Shown piece after piece: positions 62,901-64,000 of a DNA stretch of 64,000 bases. The notes beneath the pieces were generated by a model, which was not told where the DNA came from, made no database searches, and saw only the letters and a list, made by a program, of their open reading frames with translations. Made by a program: the position numbers and the translations under genes. How positions within the stretch are numbered: the first letter of the stretch is position 1; each line of letters opens with the position of its first letter. This DNA is from Siphonodentalium dalli (lineage: Eukaryota > Mollusca > Scaphopoda > Gadilida > Siphonodentaliidae). The stretch is taken from assembly GCA_032622095.1 (NCBI GenBank), contig CP136061.1:192764369-192828368 (forward strand), in the 5' to 3' direction.

Positions 62901-63685
62901 ATACTTTGGAGTATGTTCATAAGTTCATGTTCAGCTAACTTGGGTAGTAGTGTAATATGAATACTATTGACCCTTGTAGCATGCAGGCAAAAAATATTTC
63001 AACTTCAGAAATGACAAAAAAATCCTCAACTTTATGGACACAAATTGACACTTCTTCATCACTATATTGTGCAACCACTGCAATGCTTCACAAATTAAAT
63101 TTGATGCTTTTATAGCAAAGAGGAAGAAAACCATTTTGCATGAAATGTCTTTCCAATTGACAAATAATTAACCCTTTCATGATGGGAGCTGCGCTGGCGC
63201 AGCATTAAAGATCATGTGCCAGTGTATTCTCTCATTGGGAGCCTTGAATATATAAGAGAATGTACTTACAAGGTGAAGGTAAATATAATATTGTTAGACC
63301 AATGTATTCTCTTTTAATATGTATGTGAGGCTCCCTATAGGAGACTCTCATAATTAAGAGAATGCACTGGCTTACAAGGTGAAGGTAAAATGGTTAGACC
63401 AATGTATTCTCTTATATATGCAAGGCTCGCTATGGGAGGCTCGCATATATAAGAGAATCATGAATGCATTGGCACAGGGTTTTTGCAATATTTCAGGAAG
63501 ATTCAGTCATGGAATGATGGAAGGGATGAAGGTAGAGCATACACCAGTAATAACATCATATATCCATTCAGTCTCACCTCATATTGCTTGTTCTCAAATG
63601 AATGCAGTAGATCTCTAAGCTTATTTTTACAAGCATCCTTGTTCAAAGAATCAGATATTGGCAGCTGCTTCTCCCAGTATTCTTT
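26837..63685 (-). CDS. LAS1L: LAS1L orthologue (pre-rRNA ITS2 endonuclease subunit), nine 3' exons; 5' end beyond window
   Basis: Role (known): Las1/LAS1L is the HEPN endoribonuclease that cuts ITS2 during 60S ribosome maturation. It works with the polynucleotide kinase Grc3/NOL9 and, in animals, associates with the PELP1-TEX10-WDR18 complex in the nucleolus/nucleoplasm. Seen: nine minus-strand exons joined with fully compatible phases (108+74+86+195+127+167+90+196+76 nt; 372 codons + TGA). Matches to human LAS1L in order: a helical ELL-like stretch (63.6 kb), FLEDGFLICTEEQ (human FLDDGFLVPTFEQ), a FWELIVDVLHS block, LDEILEDCL, AIGILPRQ, and the C-terminal PWTDEDI...IF (human LLWSQGQL...LF). 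The HEPN domain and catalytic RxxxxH lie in exons past base 64000. Introns reach 16.4 kb and are filled with MITEs and satellites. Predicted function is inferred from homology; the match is strong across eight of the nine exons. Confidence 0.9.
27646..27751. mobile_element. TA-type MITE, right half only
   Basis: One arm (GAGAGCTTTCCGATGAATGG ... GCATTACTG), ending ~70 bp from the LAS1L exon at 27823. Confidence 0.7.
27823..28018 (-). CDS. LAS1L: LAS1L penultimate exon
   Basis: 196 nt (2 + 64 codons + 2). Acceptor CATTTTGTTTACAG, donor GTGAGCAAG. Begins EQVDWSCYAIGILPRQTLGY, matching human [21 protein letters not shown]. It ends in an acidic tail (DDRATEDEEMIELS). Separated from the previous exon by an ~9-kb intron holding the 62-bp minisatellite, a hAT element and the dimer array. 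Confidence 0.88.
28533..29250. repeat. 62-bp minisatellite, ~11.5 copies
   Basis: Unit GCGATTGTCTTTGCATCATA... through TTAATTGGGGTTTTAAATCA to CACTTCATTCTCTTG, exact 62-bp spacing (for example 28657, 28719, 28781). Variant sites (TTAGCG/TTGGCG/TTGGCA, TAACTG/TAATTG, GGTTTAAAGTC) recur in blocks, indicating higher-order expansion. In a LAS1L intron. A lone diverged copy lies at 30240-30290. Confidence 0.95.
31906..32590 (+). pseudogene. Decayed hAT transposase, 3' portion with dimerisation domain
   Basis: A protein-like frame can be followed from a possible acceptor (CTTTCCTAG, ~31905) through an in-frame TAA at 32079-32081. It resumes to 32507 and then, after a +1 shift near 32505, continues to ~32590. 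The C-terminal part has the hAT dimerisation signature: LRFPHLGLVVKTVLSIQNSN, then ADSERVFQFVKK and, in the shifted frame, TLCALLACKIN. At least two disabling changes, so inactive. Same broad family as the N-terminal exon at 24688-25057, but I cannot show they are one element. Confidence 0.7.
33063..35016. repeat. Element with alternating ~164/~156-bp AAGATGGC tandem units
   Basis: Begins AATGAAAGTGTCAATGACAC, then TAGCTCAACTT. About 11 units follow, each with CCAAGATGGC, CGGCCATGTTTTT, CGAATGACCCCAAAAT, CGTTCCCATCTACAT and GTACGACCTGT. Spacing of CGTTCCCATC alternates ~164 and ~156. It ends in GCCATGGCAATAGCTCAAAC and AAAGTTGAGCTAAAA, so TAGCTCAACTT forms short terminal inverted repeats. Short open frames here are repeat artefacts. 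Confidence 0.85.
35511..36656. mobile_element. Non-autonomous hAT-like transposon with 8-bp TSD, 1,146 bp
   Basis: Ends are CAGGCCTCAGC and its reverse complement. The flanks are a perfect duplication ATGGCCAT at 35503-35510 and 36657-36664. There is no meaningful coding inside. The left subterminal part is GGCGACTCGGGCGAG-like with a long T run (~35620-35640); the right subterminal part repeats CTGAAGTCTCCCTAAATTTC twice. Sits in the ~9-kb LAS1L intron. Confidence 0.88.
36766..36982. mobile_element. piggyBac-like MITE next to a LAS1L splice donor
   Basis: Same subfamily as 43236. Left flank TTAA (36762-36765), right flank decayed to TGAA (36983-36986). It ends 21 bp from the exon at 37004. 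Confidence 0.75.
37004..37093 (-). CDS. LAS1L: LAS1L exon
   Basis: 90 nt (2 + 29 codons + 1). Acceptor ...CTTATACAG, donor GTTGGT. Encodes LQKKHNITDQEERESIAPGS then KEDIWQPAK. Another frame is open too, but only this frame matches the phases of both neighbours and the aromatic W-containing match to human (LDSLYWSVKP). Moderately conserved region. Confidence 0.78.
37371..37779. mobile_element. Twin-hairpin MITE copy in LAS1L intron
   Basis: Flanks GTGAGAGG (37363-37370) and GTGAAAGG (37780-37787), 7/8 match. The left hairpin is collapsed. It lies ~280 bp upstream of exon 37004-37093 in transcript order. Confidence 0.75.
37894..37985. mobile_element. TA-type MITE remnant abutting a LAS1L donor
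   Basis: GTAACTTTTCAGGATTTAG to TTAGGGCATTAC with most of both arms deleted. It ends ~7 bp from the exon boundary at 37993. Confidence 0.65.
37993..38159 (-). CDS. LAS1L: LAS1L exon
   Basis: 167 nt (1 + 55 codons + 1). Acceptor CCTCTTTTCAG, donor GTAAGTG. Encodes LLRKQSPELDKEMIKSACDL then an acidic/polar stretch ending in DIMYTLL, colinear with human QLLRIIFKAM...EEKLLRICSIYTQSG. A decayed TA-type MITE ends only about 7 bp inside the downstream intron. Confidence 0.85.
38395..38540. repeat. Foldback repeat in LAS1L intron
   Basis: ACACTTTTTGGTTGGA...GGGAATTATCTCATGAGTGA pairs with TCACGAATGAGATAATTACC...TCCAACCAAAAAAGTGT. A related CCACTCATGAGATAATTTGA word is at 35374, so it is a family. 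Confidence 0.65.
38985..39265. mobile_element. piggyBac-like MITE with multiple internal hairpins
   Basis: TTAA at 38981-38984, start CCCTTCCATGACTGGAGC. Tandem GAGAATGCATTGGCATAA segments at ~39065 and ~39108. Ends GTGATGAAAGGG near 39260 with the target site decayed. Confidence 0.65.
39742..39868 (-). CDS. LAS1L: LAS1L exon
   Basis: 127 nt (2 + 41 codons + 2). Acceptor GGGCTTTGCAG, donor GTAGTAAG. Encodes YREKESHRDTKYGAEISYHL and LDEILEDCLSVPNFYGKNLI, aligning with human [20 protein letters not shown]. The donor is chosen two bases before an in-frame TAG, which gives the phase required by the next exon. Confidence 0.82.
40306..40570. mobile_element. piggyBac-like MITE, decayed ends
   Basis: Starts CCCATTTCTATACTAAATGG, ends AGTATTGAAAGGGG; internal GTTTGTTGAA inversion as in 43236. 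TTAA flanks mutated. Confidence 0.65.
41001..41213. mobile_element. TA-type palindromic MITE in LAS1L intron
   Basis: Full-length foldback with TA at 40999-41000 and 41214-41215; ~200 bp from the exon at 41417. Confidence 0.8.
41417..41611 (-). CDS. LAS1L: LAS1L exon
   Basis: 195 nt (2 + 64 codons + 1). Acceptor ATTGTTGCAG; donor GTTTGT is non-consensus but gives the right phase. Encodes a Phe-Trp block (ILNFWELIVDVLHSEALTHP) and NKLILCWLHTLIRSHS. These are colinear with human [20 protein letters not shown] and YILRWTVELI. Confidence 0.88.
42007..42870. repeat. Diverged relative of the AAGATGGC array element
   Basis: Starts ATGAAAGTGTCAATGACAC. Repeating blocks with AAAATCCAAGATGGC, TTTCTCCAATAAAT and CTCCCATCTAGAAGTCACCC. 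Right end not clear. Confidence 0.6.
42952..43102. mobile_element. Twin-hairpin MITE, 5'-truncated copy
   Basis: Right half only: from ATGTCTCCCATAGCGG to CACTAAACTGAGGCTTG, in a LAS1L intron. Confidence 0.6.
43236..43459. mobile_element. piggyBac-like MITE, TATACTRAAT subfamily
   Basis: Ends CCCTTTCTATACTGAAT and complement, TTAA at 43232-43235 and 43460-43463. The centre is an inverted GATAATAAGTTCAACAAACG pair. In a LAS1L intron, ~130 bp from an exon. Confidence 0.8.
43595..43680 (-). CDS. LAS1L: LAS1L exon with the FLEDGFL signature
   Basis: 86 nt (1 + 28 codons + 1). Acceptor ...CTTTGACAG, donor GTGAGTA. Encodes GAAIKVFLEDGFLICTEEQC then EALGISVD. This is the clearest single match to human LAS1L (AVLDAFLDDGFLVPTFEQL) and anchors the gene identification. 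Confidence 0.9.
44820..45272. mobile_element. Twin-hairpin MITE copy in LAS1L intron
   Basis: TIR CTGGCCTGATTATAGTGTC-like; flanks TGTACGAA (44812-44819) and TGTACAAA (45273-45280), 7/8 match. Confidence 0.75.
45442..46902. mobile_element. piggyBac-like MITE interrupted by a ~1.24-kb nested insertion
   Basis: TTAA at 45438-45441 and 46903-46906. Left ~155 bp and right ~55 bp match the 43236 subfamily. The inside (about 45603-46846) is foreign to the family and is bounded by A-rich GGCCAAACAAAAAAAG / CTTTTTTTTTTGCCC-like ends. Confidence 0.6.
47124..47197 (-). CDS. LAS1L: LAS1L exon
   Basis: 74 nt: 24 codons plus 2 nt, acceptor TTTCATTTCAG, donor GTACGAA. Encodes AMQYGSHTNNDRILDDIK and a short tail. 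It joins in frame (AG+A = Arg) to the exon at 43595-43680, giving a segment colinear with human LAS1L just before its FLDDGFL motif. Relative to human, ~18 residues are absent between this exon and the one at 63578, so a small exon may have been missed. Confidence 0.75.
47741..47935. mobile_element. piggyBac-like MITE, diverged
   Basis: Begins TTAACCCTTCCCTTGGCG and ends ATTGGGTTAA, with ATATAAGAGAATGCACTGG inside. Boundaries approximate. Confidence 0.45.
48771..48815. repeat. 22-bp perfect tandem duplication
   Basis: ACGACGAGTGGTCAATCCGG is repeated twice, just after a GACAGACAGACAGACGG tail. Confidence 0.85.
49603..49710. mobile_element. piggyBac-like MITE, right part lost
   Basis: Starts TTTAACCCTTCCATGACTGG; the internal hairpin breaks off at ATATAAGAGAA, where the element starting ACTAGCAGGG begins. 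Confidence 0.6.
49711..51787. mobile_element. Composite element bounded by ACTAGCAGG / CCTGCTAGT
   Basis: Left end ACTAGCAGGGTTACCCGGCG, right end GTCGGGTCCACCTGCTAGT: 9-bp inverted ends 2.08 kb apart. Inside are an AGAACACATACAGACAGACA tail (~50605), a (GT)n tract at 50866-50886 and repeated CGACCTTGACCTTCAAAA words. A solo right end, CCCACCTGCTAGTAG, is at ~35228. No intact coding. Class unknown. Confidence 0.5.
50866..50887. repeat. (GT)n microsatellite
   Basis: About 10 GT dinucleotides. Confidence 0.9.
51800..54110. repeat. Diverged tandem array of ~350-bp units
   Basis: About six cycles of two related half-units: one with AATTTGGTGGAAATCGGCGC, one with CGACACTTTTGACA and TTAAACCACACATTAGACTC-like text, each with GTATCATGGAGAAGAATGTG. 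It ends TAGAACACAGACAGACAGAC (~54070). Some units also occur inside the element at 49711. Interrupted by the MITE at 53711. Confidence 0.7.
53711..53852. mobile_element. piggyBac-like MITE (short), nested in a tandem repeat
   Basis: Same ends as 2474-2697; TTAA at 53707-53710 and 53853-53856. The host repeat reads GACATATTTAA before and ACCACATCATCAG after. A neighbouring unit near 53411 shows the unfilled site GACATATTTAAACAACACTA. Confidence 0.85.
54113..54266. mobile_element. piggyBac-like MITE, left part lost
   Basis: Internal TATATATGCGAGGCTCCC hairpin followed by CATCAGCGCATCTCCCGTC and ATGAAAGG, the right-end consensus of the CCCTTTCATGA subfamily. Confidence 0.55.
54525..54900 (+). 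repeat. Degenerate tRNA-derived SINE
   Basis: TGGTCCAGTGGTTAGCGTG at ~54536 is a good tRNA A-box. TTTCAAATCCCGCGCC at ~54672 resembles a B-box but is too far away (~130 bp), so the head is disrupted. TGCCCCTTGAGCAAGG follows, a core-like word common in animal SINEs, then a LINE2-like tail (GTACAAATGATTTGGGTAAT). Confidence 0.45.
56098..56836. mobile_element. hAT MITE with 8-bp TSD, 739 bp
   Basis: TIRs CAGTGTTCGCGCTG and the complement, flanked by a perfect duplication AACACAAG (56090-56097; 56837-56844). Subterminal GCCAAA words repeat at both ends (AGTTTAGCCAAATGAAA type). The TIR differs by one base from that of the element at 24262, so the two share a transposase family. No coding capacity. 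Confidence 0.9.
57214..57580. repeat. Short foldback nested at the left arm
   Basis: 57214-57268 and 57526-57580 are a perfect 55-bp inverted pair. A further direct copy of the TTACACACTGAACTACATGG word follows at ~57600. Confidence 0.85.
57234..57456. repeat. Left arm of a ~220-bp long inverted repeat
   Basis: Nearly identical, inverted, to 62554-62775 (shared text includes TTACACACTGAACTACATGG, ATGACGTAGCAGGTCAAGGT, AGTGGGGACACAGTCAAGAT). Confidence 0.85.
57620..62550. other. Large LAS1L intron segment without recognisable gene
   Basis: Several 60-100-residue open frames occur on both strands (for example 58657-58965, 60531-60791) but none shows a conserved motif or splice context. Contains a TIR-bounded segment at 59018-60011. 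Confidence 0.4.
59018..60011. mobile_element. Possible hAT-like element with GTGCCACGA termini
   Basis: TAGGTGCCACGACTATTTAT at the left and its counterpart ACTAATCGTGGCACCCCTAC at the right, with ATCGATTA-rich subterminal parts. No matching 8-bp flank found. No coding. Confidence 0.45.
62554..62775. repeat. Right arm of a ~220-bp long inverted repeat
   Basis: Reverse complement of 57234-57456. The sequence between the arms (57.5-62.5 kb) has no supported gene. Confidence 0.85.
63171..63524. mobile_element. piggyBac-like MITE beside LAS1L exon
   Basis: TTAA at 63167-63170, CCCTTTCATGATGGGAGC start. The right end near 63524 resembles CAGTCATGGAATGATGGAAGGG but has no TTAA. Contains three tandem ATTCTCTTATATATG hairpins. 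Ends ~54 bp from the LAS1L exon at 63578. Confidence 0.65.
63578..63685 (-). CDS. LAS1L: LAS1L exon (most 5' in window)
   Basis: 108 nt, phase 0 to phase 0, 36 codons. Acceptor ...AACACAG before 63685; donor GTGAGA at 63577-63572. Encodes KEYWEKQLPISDSLNKDA followed by NKLRDLLHSFENKQYE, matching the human helix that reads LYERARELLVSYEEEQF just before the mid-protein region. Flanked on both sides by piggyBac-like MITEs. Confidence 0.8.
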
Positions 63686-63781
63686 CTGTGTTATGCAAAG
63701 AGAGACAGACAACCCTCAACCATGTACAGATTGTAATAATAAAATATGTTGATATTTATTACTTTTCATAGTATCATTTAA

Positions 63782-64000
63782 CCATTTCAATACTAAAAAT
63801 AATTGATTACATTAGTAAATACTCAGAAAATAAGTTCAATAAACAGCTGTATTATATGTTCGTCTGTCTGCCATCTGCTTATATTTCCTGAACATCCCTT
63901 CAGATGAATAACGATTTCAATCCTTTTTATATATGCAAATATACACATATTTTGTTTGTTTAGTTCTATCAAAATTGAAATATTCTCCAAAATTCAAATA
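63782..64000. mobile_element. piggyBac-like MITE running towards the window edge
   Basis: TTAA at 63778-63781, then CCATTTCAATACTAAAAAT and the AAGTTCAATAAACAGC core of the 43236 subfamily. It begins ~93 bp on the acceptor side of the LAS1L exon at 63685. Right end not identified. Confidence 0.5.

Noticed and set aside
7224-63781. Repeated TTAACCC words as interstitial telomere repeats
   Set aside because: They occur singly at the ends of TTAA-target MITEs, never as TTAGGG tandem arrays.

Overview
This is an AT-rich eukaryotic (animal) genomic window with two recognisable protein-coding genes in a dense field of transposable-element debris. Organism (inference): probably a bivalve or other mollusc. 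The two proteins are metazoan families. Several repeats also look molluscan: a family opening with TTTTAGCTCACCTGAG that runs into stacked GTCCGTCC words, AAGATGGC(T/C)GC tandem arrays, and GACAGACAGACAGACGG tails. There are no bacterial operon features.

Gene 1 (+ strand, 3763-5078) is the long terminal coding exon of a Regnase/ZC3H12-type endoribonuclease. It has a clean splice acceptor and its last ~40 residues match the family's C-terminal domain. The PIN nuclease and CCCH finger exons are not visible and should lie left of base 1.

Gene 2 (- strand, 26837-63685, continuing past base 64000) is a LAS1L orthologue, the pre-rRNA ITS2-processing endonuclease scaffold. I could assemble nine exons by hand: 63578-63685, 47124-47197, 43595-43680, 41417-41611, 39742-39868, 37993-38159, 37004-37093, 27823-28018 and 26837-26912. 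Every donor/acceptor and every reading phase fits, giving 372 codons plus stop. The N-terminal HEPN nuclease exons are off-window. The two genes converge tail to tail, with about 21.7 kb of repeats between the stop codons.

Everything else I can support is mobile or repetitive. Three non-autonomous hAT elements have perfect 8-bp target duplications (24262-25519, 35511-36656, 56098-56836); the first still carries a transposase 5' exon. A decayed hAT transposase 3' half lies at 31906-32590. A 'twin-hairpin' hAT-like MITE family has 8-bp duplications (best copies 8261-8512 and 10862-11291). Palindromic MITEs with TTAA targets (piggyBac-like) and with TA targets (mariner-like) recur throughout. 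Tandem arrays include a 62-bp minisatellite (28533-29250), an alternating ~164/~156-bp dimer array (20.7 and 33.1 kb), a diverged ~170-bp array (15.5-17.4 kb) and a diverged ~350-bp array (51.8-54.1 kb). A ~220-bp inverted repeat encloses 57.4-62.5 kb. Several MITEs sit within 7-60 bp of LAS1L splice sites. Most other open reading frames are chance frames inside these repeats.
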